Source of the DNA: CAWDLX01 sp046728155
Lineage (GTDB): Bacteria; Actinomycetota; Actinomycetes; Mycobacteriales; Micromonosporaceae
Direction: 5' to 3'
DNA length: 39,266 bases
Assembly: GCA_046728155.1 (NCBI GenBank)
Contig: JBKPDY010000084.1
Location: forward strand, 1-39,266
The notes under the pieces are model-generated. The model had not been told where the DNA came from. It saw only the letters and a program-made list of their open reading frames with translations, and did not search any database. This document shows positions 7,378 through 14,654 of the stretch, one piece after another. Made by a program: the position numbers and the translations under genes. The number at the start of each line of letters is the position of its first letter. The stretch's first letter is position 1.

Positions 7378-7832
7378 GTACGCCGCGCGAACGCCTGGCT
7401 GAGCTGGGCGTCAAGCTACCGGCCGTGACGCCGCCGCTCGCCGCGTACATTCCGGCGGTACGTACGGGTAATCACGTGTATGTCTCGGGCCAGGTACCCA
7501 TATCCGACGGCCAGTTGCTCGCCACCGGCAAGGTCGGTGCTGAAATCTCTCCGGAGCAGGCCAAAGAGCTGGCCGCGCGGTGCGCCCTCAACGCGCTCGC
7601 CGCTGTCGACGCCCTCGTCGGTCTGGAGCAGGTTGTGCGGGTCGTCAAGGTCGTCGGGTTCGTCGCCTCGGCGGCTGGTTTCACCGGCCAACCCGGAGTG
7701 ATCAACGGCGCGAGCGAGTTCCTGGTCGACATCTTCGGTGACGCCGGACGGCACGCCCGCAGCGCGGTCGGCGTCGCCGAACTGCCGATGGGTGTGCCGG
7801 TCGAGGTCGAGGCGATCTTCGAAGTGGCCTGA
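7374..7832 (+). CDS. RidA/YjgF-family enamine/imine deaminase-like protein
   Basis: 152-aa member of the RidA (YjgF/YER057c/UK114) family. Classical members hydrolyse reactive 2-aminoacrylate and related enamines formed by PLP enzymes. Seen motifs are GNHVYVSGQVP near residue 31 and the C-terminal RSAVGVAELPMGVPVEVEAI, with the conserved arginine that holds the substrate carboxylate and the LP-x-VEVE strand. The length is a little above the 125-130 typical of E. coli RidA, as in the mycobacterial Rv3678c subgroup, so deaminase activity is plausible but not certain. Its ATG overlaps the DUF4177 stop by 4 bp. Confidence 0.87.
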   Translation: MSTPRERLAELGVKLPAVTPPLAAYIPAVRTGNHVYVSGQVPISDGQLLATGKVGAEISPEQAKELAARCALNALAAVDALVGLEQVVRVVKVVGFVASAAGFTGQPGVINGASEFLVDIFGDAGRHARSAVGVAELPMGVPVEVEAIFEVA

Positions 7833-7847
7833 CCTGGTCCGATGCGC

Positions 7848-7865
7848 GTGACCGGTCGGTGTCAC
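7848..7865. promoter_or_regulatory. GTGAC-N8-GTCAC inverted repeat before the MBL hydrolase gene
   Basis: Perfect 5-bp arms GTGAC (7848-7852) and GTCAC (7861-7865), about 31 bp before the inferred transcription start. The arms resemble CRP half-sites, but the spacing is longer than the GTGA-N6-TCAC of CRP, so another dimeric regulator is possible. Confidence 0.3.
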
Positions 7866-7874
7866 ACCACGCCG

Positions 7875-7880
7875 TACCCT
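7875..7880 (+). promoter_or_regulatory. -10 box for the MBL hydrolase gene (leaderless)
   Basis: TACCCT, 7 nt before ATG at 7888. Confidence 0.5.
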
Positions 7881-7887
7881 TGCTGAC

Positions 7888-8646
7888 ATGGTGAGGCACG
7901 TCACGACGGGGGCGGCGGGAACGCTGGCGAGCCTGCCCCCCTGGGTGAGCCTCGTGCGCGCCCCAAACCCCGGCCCGATGACGCTCGACGGTACGAACAC
8001 ATGGGTGGTACGGGCGCCGGGGGCAGCGGAGTGCCTGGTGATCGATCCGGGACCGCTGATCGAGGAGCACCTCGCCGCTGTTGCCACGCACTCCTCGGCC
8101 GGCATGGTCCTCGCCACCCACGCCCACCCCGACCACGTCGAGGGACTGCCCCGCTTGCTGGACCTGACGGGGATGACCGTCGTCGACGCGGCGGGTGAGA
8201 TCGCCTCCGCCGGCGGAGTGCGGCTCCGGGCCATCCCGACGCCAGGCCACACCGCCGACTCGGTCTGCTACCTCGCCGAGTACGACGATCAGCGGGCGGT
8301 CTTCACCGGGGACACGATTCTTGGCCGTGGCACGACCGTCGTCGCATATCCCGACGGCGACCTGGGCGACTATCTGGACAGCCTGCGGCGGCTGGCTCTG
8401 CTCGGACCGGTCCCGGTGCTCCCGGGCCACGGTCCCGCCCTCGAAAGCTGCGTCGTCGCCGCGACCTTCTACCTCGACCATCGGCTGGCCCGACTGGCCC
8501 AGGTACGGGCGGCCCGGGCGGCAGGAGCCGTAACGCCGTCCGCGGTGGTGGAGCGCGTCTATGCCGATGTGGACCGGTCGCTGTGGCCGGCAGCGGAGCT
8601 GTCGGTACGGGCGCAGTTGGCGTACCTGTCCAAGGCGGACCCATGA
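7888..8646 (+). CDS. Metallo-beta-lactamase-fold hydrolase (Rv3677c-like)
   Basis: 252-aa MBL-fold hydrolase. The zinc motif THAHPDHVEG gives the H-x-H-x-D-H ligands His78, His80, Asp82 and His83. Later family blocks are PTPGHTADS and FTGDTILGRGTTVVAYPDGDLGDYLDSL. The C-terminal VLPGHGP supplies the last histidine and a winged-helix-like tail follows, as in the LACTB2/glyoxalase II-type subgroup. The natural substrate is not known; in this subgroup it may be a thioester or a nucleic acid. The protein ends at 8646 in an ATGA overlap with the first copy of a 62-bp tandem repeat that bridges to the cyclase gene, so downstream translation may be coupled to it. Confidence 0.87.
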   Translation: MVRHVTTGAAGTLASLPPWVSLVRAPNPGPMTLDGTNTWVVRAPGAAECLVIDPGPLIEEHLAAVATHSSAGMVLATHAHPDHVEGLPRLLDLTGMTVVDAAGEIASAGGVRLRAIPTPGHTADSVCYLAEYDDQRAVFTGDTILGRGTTVVAYPDGDLGDYLDSLRRLALLGPVPVLPGHGPALESCVVAATFYLDHRLARLAQVRAARAAGAVTPSAVVERVYADVDRSLWPAAELSVRAQLAYLSKADP

Positions 8647-8708
8647 CCGAGCCGACAGCGAGCGAGCATCGCAAGGAGCGCAGCGAGCGCGGAGGCGAGG
8701 CGGCATGA
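8643..8708 (+). repeat. Coding repeat, copy A1 (21-codon leader ORF)
   Basis: First of two identical 62-bp units (8643-8704 and 8705-8766). Each reads as ATG plus 20 codons, peptide starting MTEPTASEHR and ending RSERGGEAA, then TGA. The ATG overlaps the MBL hydrolase stop (ATGA), and the TGA overlaps the ATG of the next unit. It lacks the longer central block seen in copies at 14540 and 26390. It could be a real leader peptide that passes ribosomes on, or a repeat that happens to stay open. Confidence 0.75.
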
Positions 8709-8770
8709 CCGAGCCGACAGCGAGCGAGCATCGCAAGGAGCGCAGCGAGCGCGGAGGCGAGGCGGCATGA
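8705..8770 (+). repeat. Coding repeat, copy A2 (21-codon leader ORF)
   Basis: Second identical unit. Its TGA (8768-8770) overlaps the ATG of the large cyclase/ATPase gene at 8767, giving a chain of three ATGA junctions from the MBL gene to the cyclase gene. Because the unit is 62 bp, successive copies shift frame, yet each remains open from ATG to TGA. Confidence 0.75.
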
Positions 8771-11700
8771 CCTGTCCCGTCTGCGGCACTGTGACGGTTC
8801 CGGGTGCGCGCTTCTGCCACAACTGCGGTGCCGCCCTGCCCGCCGCAATCGGCCCTCCGGCGGCCGAACGCCGCGTCGTGACCGTCCTATTTGGAGATCT
8901 CTCCGACTTCACCGCGTGGGCCGAAAGCGTCGATCCGGAGCGGGTGGGGGCGGTCACCGACCGGGTCCTGGCCGCGCTCGCCGGCGCGGTGAAGACGTTC
9001 GGCGGCCACGTGGACAAGCTCACCGGAGACGGGATCATGGCAGTCTTCGGTGCGCCCATCGCGCACGAGGACGACCCCGAGCGGGCGGTACGTGCCGGCC
9101 TGGCGATGCTACGAGCGGTCCGCCGGGTGCTGGACGACGAGCGCGGTGGCGGTGTTCCGGCCGGGCTTCGAATCGGAGTCAACACCGGTGAGGTCGTAGC
9201 CGGCGTGCAAGCCTCGCTGGAGTACACGGTCGTCGGCGACACCGTCAACACCGCTGCCCGCCTGGCCGACTCCGCCCAGGTCGGAGCCGTCTATGCCGGT
9301 ACCGGAACGGCCGCGGCGACCCGTCACATCGCCTCCTGGCGCCGGTTACTTCCGTTGCGGCTCAAGGGGAAGAGGCAGGCCGTCGAGGCTTACGAACTGC
9401 TCGGTCCGTTGGACGCGCCGGGCGCCCGGTCGGGTCTCGGGGACGAAGGACCGTTCGTCGGGCGGGAGACCGAGATGGCTCTCGTCGCGAGCCGCCTGAC
9501 CGAAGCGGTGGACTGCCGCGAGAACCGGGTGCTCGTCTTCACCGGCGACGCGGGCCTGGGGAAGACCCGCCTCGCGGCCGAGGCTCTCCGGTTGGCCAGC
9601 GGCGTCGAACGGGGTTCGGGTGGGCCGGCCCGGGTGCTGTCGGTGCGCTGCGCGGCGTACGGCGAGCGGTGGCGGCTGGGTCCACTGGCGGACCTGGTCC
9701 GGGTCGCGATCGGCCTGCCCGACGGACCCGGGATGACCCGCGCGGTGGTGGAGGAGCGCCTGCGCCGGGTGGGCCAGCTCGTCGGGCGACGACCACGGCC
9801 ACAGCCGAGGCTACGAACGGACCAACTGCTCGCGCTGCTCGGCTACTCCGACCCTCCGCTGAGCCGCGACACGCGGCTCGAGCACGCCGGCCTGGACCAA
9901 CCGAACGGTGACGTGGACGCCGCCCCGTCGGCCGTCGCCGATCTCGTCTCAGCGCTCGCGGCGGAGGCACCGGTCGTGGTCATCGTTGATGACCTGCACG
10001 ACGCCAGCCCGCAGAGCGTCGACGCCCTCGGTGCGACTCTCAACCGGCTCAGCGGTCCGGTACTCGTGATTCTGCTGGGCCGGCCTGAGATGGTCCACAC
10101 GGCTGGGGCCCTCACCCGGCTCGCCGACGCCGAGGTGCATGCGCTACCGCCACTTCGGGGCGCTGACGCGACCCGCCTGCTCGCCGCTTACCTCGGCGGC
10201 GGACGCTTGGGGGCGGCCGACACCGACCGGCTGCTCGCCACGGCGCAAGGCAACCCTTTCTACCTGGCCGAACTGGTCACCCTGCTGCTCGAACGCGGGT
10301 CACTCGGCAATGACGGCGGGACGTGGCGGCTCGCGCCCGGGTCGCTCGATGGCCGGTTGCTCAGCCGAGATCTCGCCGCGGTGCTCGCCGCCCGTATCGA
10401 TGCGCTGCCGCCCGAAGCCCGGGCCGTGCTGCGCGACGCCGCCGTGGTCGGCGACAGCGTGCCGGCGGCCGCGCTGGAGGCCGTACGGGAGCAATCCTCC
10501 ACAGTGGATGTTCGGGTCCCCGGCGCCGACGGCGCGGTCGACGAGCTGCTCGGCCGCCGAATGCTGCTGCGCACGCGTGGCGGCTTCGTCTTCGCGACGC
10601 CGTTGATGCGCGAGGCCGCGTACGCCGGCGTCGGCAAGGCGGACCTGGCCGAGCGGCACGCCCGCCTGGTCCGCTGGGCGGCGTCGCTCTCGGTGCCGGT
10701 GGCCGGTCTGGGGTGGACCGCCGACGCGGTCGACGCCTTCGTCGCCGACCAGGCCGAGCGGGCCGCCGCACTCGCCGACGAGGTGAGTCTGCGTCCCGAC
10801 GCCGAGGCGCGGTCGGCCGCCCCGGCGGGGGTGTCGGCTCTAGGCCGCCTCGCCCGGCGCGCTATCCGAGCGGGCGAGCCGCGCCAGTCCGCCGAGCTGG
10901 CCGAGCGGGCCGCCTCTCTCGCCGGGGGAGTCATGCCCGTCGCCGACAGGTTGGTCCACGGCAGCGCGGTGTTCCAACTCGGACGGCCGCTGCACGCCCT
11001 CGCCGATGCCGAGGCGGTGATCGCCCAATCCGATGCCGACGCGGCGAGCCGGGCCCGGGCGCTGTTGCTGGCCGGCCGGTCGCAACGGCTGCTCGGCGAT
11101 CCCGACCGGGCGGATCAGCTCTGGCAGGAGGCGCTGGAGGTGGCGACCGCCACCCGCCTCGCGGCCGAGCACGCGGAGATCCTGCGCCGGATCGGCATGG
11201 AGGACTACCAGCGCGGACGGCTCCGCGAGGCCGAATCGGCGTTCCAGTCGGCACTGGCCATCGCGCGGGAGGCCGGTGACCGCCGGGGCGAAGCGTGGGC
11301 ATTGCAGAACCTGGCATGGGTCTCGACGACGCTCGGCGACTTCGCCGCCGCGGATGCGACGCTCGCGCTGGCGGCTCGGCTCTTCGCGGAGTTGGGCGAC
11401 GCCTCGGGCCGGGCATGGCTGCGCGGTACGACCGCCTTCTCCCGCCTGCTGGCTGGCCGCCTGCACGAGGCCAGGCGACTGGCCGGCGCCTTCCTGCCGT
11501 TTGGTGAACGGGTGGGGGAGCGATGGGCGGTCGGAACGCTTCGGGCCGTCGGGGCGTACGCCGCCGCCGAGGTCGGTGACCTCGCCTCGGCCGATAGCGA
11601 GGCCCGGCGGGCCTTCCGTGAGTTCGATGCGATCAACGACGACTGGGGGCGTGGCCTGTCCCTCGTTGTGCGCGGTGTGGTCGCCCGCAACCTCGGCGAG

Positions 11701-12285
11701 TTGGCCCACGCCACCGATCTGCTCAGCGAGGCGTGCAAATACGGCGAGCGGACCGGTCATCCGCTGCTGGTCGGCATCGCCGGAACGGTCCGCGGATTCG
11801 CCCTGCTCGAGGCAGGCGATCCGGCGGCCGCCGAGGCCGACGCCCGCGCCGTACTCGCCGTCGTCAAGGACCACGACGTGATCGAGTCGGCCGGCGTAGG
11901 GCCGCGGGTGCTGTTCGCCTCCGCCCGGCTGGCCCAGGGCGATCTTGACTCGGCACTCAGCCGCCTCGCCGAGGTGGTGGCCCGCCCCGACGAGCCGGCC
12001 GTCCTGCTGCCCCGCCGATCCGCCTTCGCCGCCTATGCCGAAGCCCTGCTGGTGGCGGGGCGCCGGCCGGAGGCCGTCGAAGCGGCCCGCCGTGGCTCCG
12101 AGATCCCGGCGGAGGACGTACGTAGTCGGGTGGTCTCCTCACTCGTTCTCGCTCGCGCGCTCGCCGCCATCGGTGAACGGGGGCAAGCCCGGGCGATCGC
12201 CACCGGGGCGGCCCGCGTCGCGTACGCCACCCAGCAGGTGAGCGAACGGGCCGCCGCCGACGCCCTTGTGGCGGAGCTCTCCTGA
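8767..12285 (+). CDS. Class III adenylate/guanylate cyclase domain protein with AAA ATPase and TPR regions
   Basis: 1172-aa multidomain regulator. A zinc ribbon opens it (Cys3, Cys6, Cys17, Cys20). A class III cyclase domain follows at about 35-215, with metal aspartates Asp44 (FGDLSDFT) and Asp88 (TGDGIMAVFG), Lys84 as a likely purine-selecting residue, and VVGDTVNTAARL carrying the transition-state Asn and Arg. Next is an ATPase module with Walker A GDAGLGKT (260-267) and Walker B VVVIVDDLHD (near 403). The C-terminal half is Ala/Leu/Arg-rich helical repeats of TPR type (about 690-1160). No membrane segment is seen. All catalytic residues seem present, so cAMP synthesis is likely, gated by the ATPase/TPR sensor. 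The start is ATG overlapping repeat copy A2. Confidence 0.85.
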   Translation: MTCPVCGTVTVPGARFCHNCGAALPAAIGPPAAERRVVTVLFGDLSDFTAWAESVDPERVGAVTDRVLAALAGAVKTFGGHVDKLTGDGIMAVFGAPIAHEDDPERAVRAGLAMLRAVRRVLDDERGGGVPAGLRIGVNTGEVVAGVQASLEYTVVGDTVNTAARLADSAQVGAVYAGTGTAAATRHIASWRRLLPLRLKGKRQAVEAYELLGPLDAPGARSGLGDEGPFVGRETEMALVASRLTEAVDCRENRVLVFTGDAGLGKTRLAAEALRLASGVERGSGGPARVLSVRCAAYGERWRLGPLADLVRVAIGLPDGPGMTRAVVEERLRRVGQLVGRRPRPQPRLRTDQLLALLGYSDPPLSRDTRLEHAGLDQPNGDVDAAPSAVADLVSALAAEAPVVVIVDDLHDASPQSVDALGATLNRLSGPVLVILLGRPEMVHTAGALTRLADAEVHALPPLRGADATRLLAAYLGGGRLGAADTDRLLATAQGNPFYLAELVTLLLERGSLGNDGGTWRLAPGSLDGRLLSRDLAAVLAARIDALPPEARAVLRDAAVVGDSVPAAALEAVREQSSTVDVRVPGADGAVDELLGRRMLLRTRGGFVFATPLMREAAYAGVGKADLAERHARLVRWAASLSVPVAGLGWTADAVDAFVADQAERAAALADEVSLRPDAEARSAAPAGVSALGRLARRAIRAGEPRQSAELAERAASLAGGVMPVADRLVHGSAVFQLGRPLHALADAEAVIAQSDADAASRARALLLAGRSQRLLGDPDRADQLWQEALEVATATRLAAEHAEILRRIGMEDYQRGRLREAESAFQSALAIAREAGDRRGEAWALQNLAWVSTTLGDFAAADATLALAARLFAELGDASGRAWLRGTTAFSRLLAGRLHEARRLAGAFLPFGERVGERWAVGTLRAVGAYAAAEVGDLASADSEARRAFREFDAINDDWGRGLSLVVRGVVARNLGELAHATDLLSEACKYGERTGHPLLVGIAGTVRGFALLEAGDPAAAEADARAVLAVVKDHDVIESAGVGPRVLFASARLAQGDLDSALSRLAEVVARPDEPAVLLPRRSAFAAYAEALLVAGRRPEAVEAARRGSEIPAEDVRSRVVSSLVLARALAAIGERGQARAIATGAARVAYATQQVSERAAADALVAELS

Positions 12286-12366
12286 CTGGCGGCGTCAGCC
12301 CGGTTTGGTCGTCGCAGGTCAGCCGAAATGTCGGATTGGCGCTCACCCCTTACAATGCGTGTGGCG

Positions 12367-12372
12367 TACCGT
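12367..12372 (+). promoter_or_regulatory. -10 box for the Ser/Thr kinase gene (leaderless)
   Basis: TACCGT, 6 nt before GTG at 12379. It decides that start over ATG codons at 12328 and 12355. Confidence 0.45.
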
Positions 12373-12378
12373 GCTTAC

Positions 12379-13356
12379 GTGAGCGAAGTGCCCGCCCGGC
12401 CGGTCCGGCCGGTGTCGATGCCGGCCGTGCCCGGCCTGACTGATCTGAGCGTGTTGGCGCGTGGTGGTTACGCCACGGTCTACCGTGCCGTGCAGACCTC
12501 CGTGCAGCGGGAGGTCGCGGTGAAGATCGAAAACCGGACGCTCGAGAGTGAGAAGGACCAGCGGCGTTTCCTCCGCGAGGCGCGCGCGGCCGGCCGGATG
12601 TCGAGCCACCCGCACGTGGTCGATCTGTTCGACGTCGGCGTGACCGAGGACGGTCATCCCTACATGATCATGGAGTTGTGCGAGGGGACGTACGCCGACC
12701 GGATGCTGCACAACCCACTCAGCGGTGCGGAGGCGCGCTACGTCGGCGCACGGATCGCCGACGCGCTGGCCGACGCCCACGCGCTCGGCGTCCTGCATCG
12801 TGATGTTAAGCCGGCCAACATCCTCATCACCCGCTTCGGCGAGCCTGCCCTGGCCGACTTCGGCTTGGCGGTCCTGACCGAAACGCGCGAGTCGTCGATC
12901 ACGTTGGAGCTCACGCCGGCCTATGCCGCGCCCGAGATGTTCCATCACGAGCGACCGGTCCCGGCGTCGGACGTTTACGCGTTGAGCGCCACCCTCTACG
13001 CGCTCATGCGCGGTCGGCCGCCACGCTGGCGCGAGGGCCGGAATCCCACCCTCGCCTCGCTCGTCGACATGTTCGCCGAGCCCATTCCCGACCTGCCGGA
13101 CGTGGCGAGAGAACTGACCGCGATCCTGCGCCAGGGGATGGCCAACGAGCCGTCGAAGCGCCCGACCGCCGCCCGACTTCGCGACGAGCTGGACGGCGTC
13201 CACCGCGATCCCGATCCCACGATGGTGCTCCGACCAGTCGTGCCACCGTCGCCGACCTCCGGCGGTCCGACATGGACGATCACGCCGCGAACCGCCGACG
13301 ACGACCAGACCACCCAGGCCGGTGAAACGACTACCCAGGCGGCCGAGATCCCCTGA
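12379..13356 (+). CDS. Soluble Hanks-type serine/threonine protein kinase
   Basis: 325-aa kinase. From the GTG start the domain runs from about residue 20 to 275: glycine loop ARGGYATVY (27-35), catalytic Lys49 in VAVK, HRDVKPAN (140-147), DFG (160-162), and APE (184-186) after an activation loop containing several Ser and Thr. All residues needed for activity are present. The C-terminal 50 residues are Pro/Thr-rich and disordered, with no transmembrane helix or PASTA sensor, so it is cytosolic. It lies 93 bp after the cyclase gene in the same direction; its own -10 box suggests separate transcription. Substrates are unknown; the cyclase/ATPase next door is a candidate partner. It converges with an acyl-CoA dehydrogenase gene, 6 bp away. 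Confidence 0.88.
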   Translation: MSEVPARPVRPVSMPAVPGLTDLSVLARGGYATVYRAVQTSVQREVAVKIENRTLESEKDQRRFLREARAAGRMSSHPHVVDLFDVGVTEDGHPYMIMELCEGTYADRMLHNPLSGAEARYVGARIADALADAHALGVLHRDVKPANILITRFGEPALADFGLAVLTETRESSITLELTPAYAAPEMFHHERPVPASDVYALSATLYALMRGRPPRWREGRNPTLASLVDMFAEPIPDLPDVARELTAILRQGMANEPSKRPTAARLRDELDGVHRDPDPTMVLRPVVPPSPTSGGPTWTITPRTADDDQTTQAGETTTQAAEIP

Positions 13357-13362
13357 CCCAGG

Positions 13363-14523
13363 TCAGTAGGACTTCTCCTGGCCGAGCACGTGCTGTGCCA
13401 CGAAGTTGAGGATCATTTCCCGGCTCACGGGCGCGATCCGGCCGGCCCGTACCGCTCCCAGCAGAGTGGCCACTCCGTACTCGGTGGTCATGCCGTTGCC
13501 GCCGTGGACCTGGATCGCGGTGTCGACCGCGAGGTTCGCGGCGTCGGAGGTCGCGTACTTGGCCATGTTGGCGGCGATACCGGCCTCGAGGTGGCGTCCG
13601 GCATCGTAGAGAGCGGCCGCCTTCGCCACCATCAGCCGGGCCAGTTCGAGCTGGATCTGAGCGTGTGCCAACGGATGGGCGACGCCCTGGTGAGTGCCGA
13701 TCGGGCGGCCCCACACGGCGCGACCGGCCACATAGGACGACGCCCGTTCGAGGGCGTACCGGGCGGATCCGGCACCCATCGCGGCGACCGTGATGCGCTC
13801 GGGGTTGAGGCCCGAGAACAGCGCGGGGAGCCCGACCTCCGGATCCTCGCCGATGAGAGCGTCGGCGGGCACCCGTACCTCGTCGAGGTAGAGCAGCCAC
13901 TGGTTCTCCGGTGAGACGATCTCCATCTCCAGTTGGGACCTCGTGAGCCCGGATGCGTCGGTCGGTACGACGAACAGGGCCGGCCTGAGCCTTCCGTCGG
14001 CCGCGTCCTGCGTTCGTGCGACGACGAGCACAAACGAAGCCTCATCCACCCCGGAGATGAAGCACTTGCGGCCGCTGATGACCCAGTCGTGCCCGTCACG
14101 TCTAGCCACAGTGGACAGCCGATGGAAGTTGGACCCCGCCTCGGGCTCGGTGATGGCGAAGACGATCCTCAGCGTGCCGTCGGCAACGCCGGGCAGGAAC
14201 CGTCGCCGCTGCGCCGGAGTTCCGTGCTTGGCGATGACCGTGCCGGCGATCGCCGGGGAGACGACGAGCAACAGCAGTGGGCAGCCGGCCGCGGCCAGCT
14301 CTTCACAAACGATCGCCAGCTCGGTGATCCCTCCGCCGCCGCCCCCGTACTCGGATGGCACGTTCACGCCGACATAACCGAGCTTGCCGGCCTCGGCCCA
14401 GAGTTCGTCCGTGTGCCCACCGGTCCTGGCCTTCTCGACGAAGTACGTGTGGCCGTAACGGCGCCCGAGCGCCCGTACGGCGTCGCGCAACTGCTGCTGT
14501 TCCGGCGTGGGGTCGAAGTTCAT
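13363..14523 (-). CDS. Acyl-CoA dehydrogenase
   Basis: 386-aa FAD-dependent acyl-CoA dehydrogenase, introducing an alpha-beta double bond in an acyl-CoA. The usual three-part fold is visible: N-terminal helices from MNFDPTPEQQQLRDAV, the middle beta domain with FAITEPEAGSNF, and the C-terminal helical domain with the QVHGGNGMTTEYG flavin-contact motif. The end, RIAPVSREMILNF, keeps a glutamate where other members read GTSEI. ATG at 14523 is preceded by AAGGAG 6 nt upstream and so is preferred to longer openings into the repeat. It is last in the tetR-led operon. The upstream carboxylase gene ends 16 bp before it through repeat copy B. Confidence 0.9.
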   Translation of the reverse strand: MNFDPTPEQQQLRDAVRALGRRYGHTYFVEKARTGGHTDELWAEAGKLGYVGVNVPSEYGGGGGGITELAIVCEELAAAGCPLLLLVVSPAIAGTVIAKHGTPAQRRRFLPGVADGTLRIVFAITEPEAGSNFHRLSTVARRDGHDWVISGRKCFISGVDEASFVLVVARTQDAADGRLRPALFVVPTDASGLTRSQLEMEIVSPENQWLLYLDEVRVPADALIGEDPEVGLPALFSGLNPERITVAAMGAGSARYALERASSYVAGRAVWGRPIGTHQGVAHPLAHAQIQLELARLMVAKAAALYDAGRHLEAGIAANMAKYATSDAANLAVDTAIQVHGGNGMTTEYGVATLLGAVRAGRIAPVSREMILNFVAQHVLGQEKSY

Positions 14524-14539
14524 CGCGGTTCTCCTTCGG

Positions 14540-14654
14540 TCATGCCTGCTCGCCTCCGCGCTCGCTCCGCTGCTGCTCCGCTTCGCTCCACGGCTCCGCG
14601 GGGGACCCCGGCTCGGGCCTGCCGGCCCTGCGATGCTCACTCGCTGTCGGCTCG
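14540..14654 (-). repeat. Coding repeat, copy B, at the end of the carboxylase alpha gene
   Basis: Read on the minus strand, the left core (14654-14629) has the same CCGACAGCGAGTGAGCATCG sequence as the other copies. The right core (about 14569-14540) has GGAGCGAGCGCGGAGGCGAG and ends in ATGA. A central block of about 60 bp separates them and is shared in part with the copy at 26390 (GGGGTCCCC then GCGGAG). The carboxylase frame runs through it and gives EPTASEHR ... RSERGGEQA-stop, the same frame as the other copies. Confidence 0.75.

Noticed and set aside
8643..8766. Possible CRISPR or phage-type tandem array
   Set aside because: Units are contiguous with no spacers and no cas genes; there are only two.
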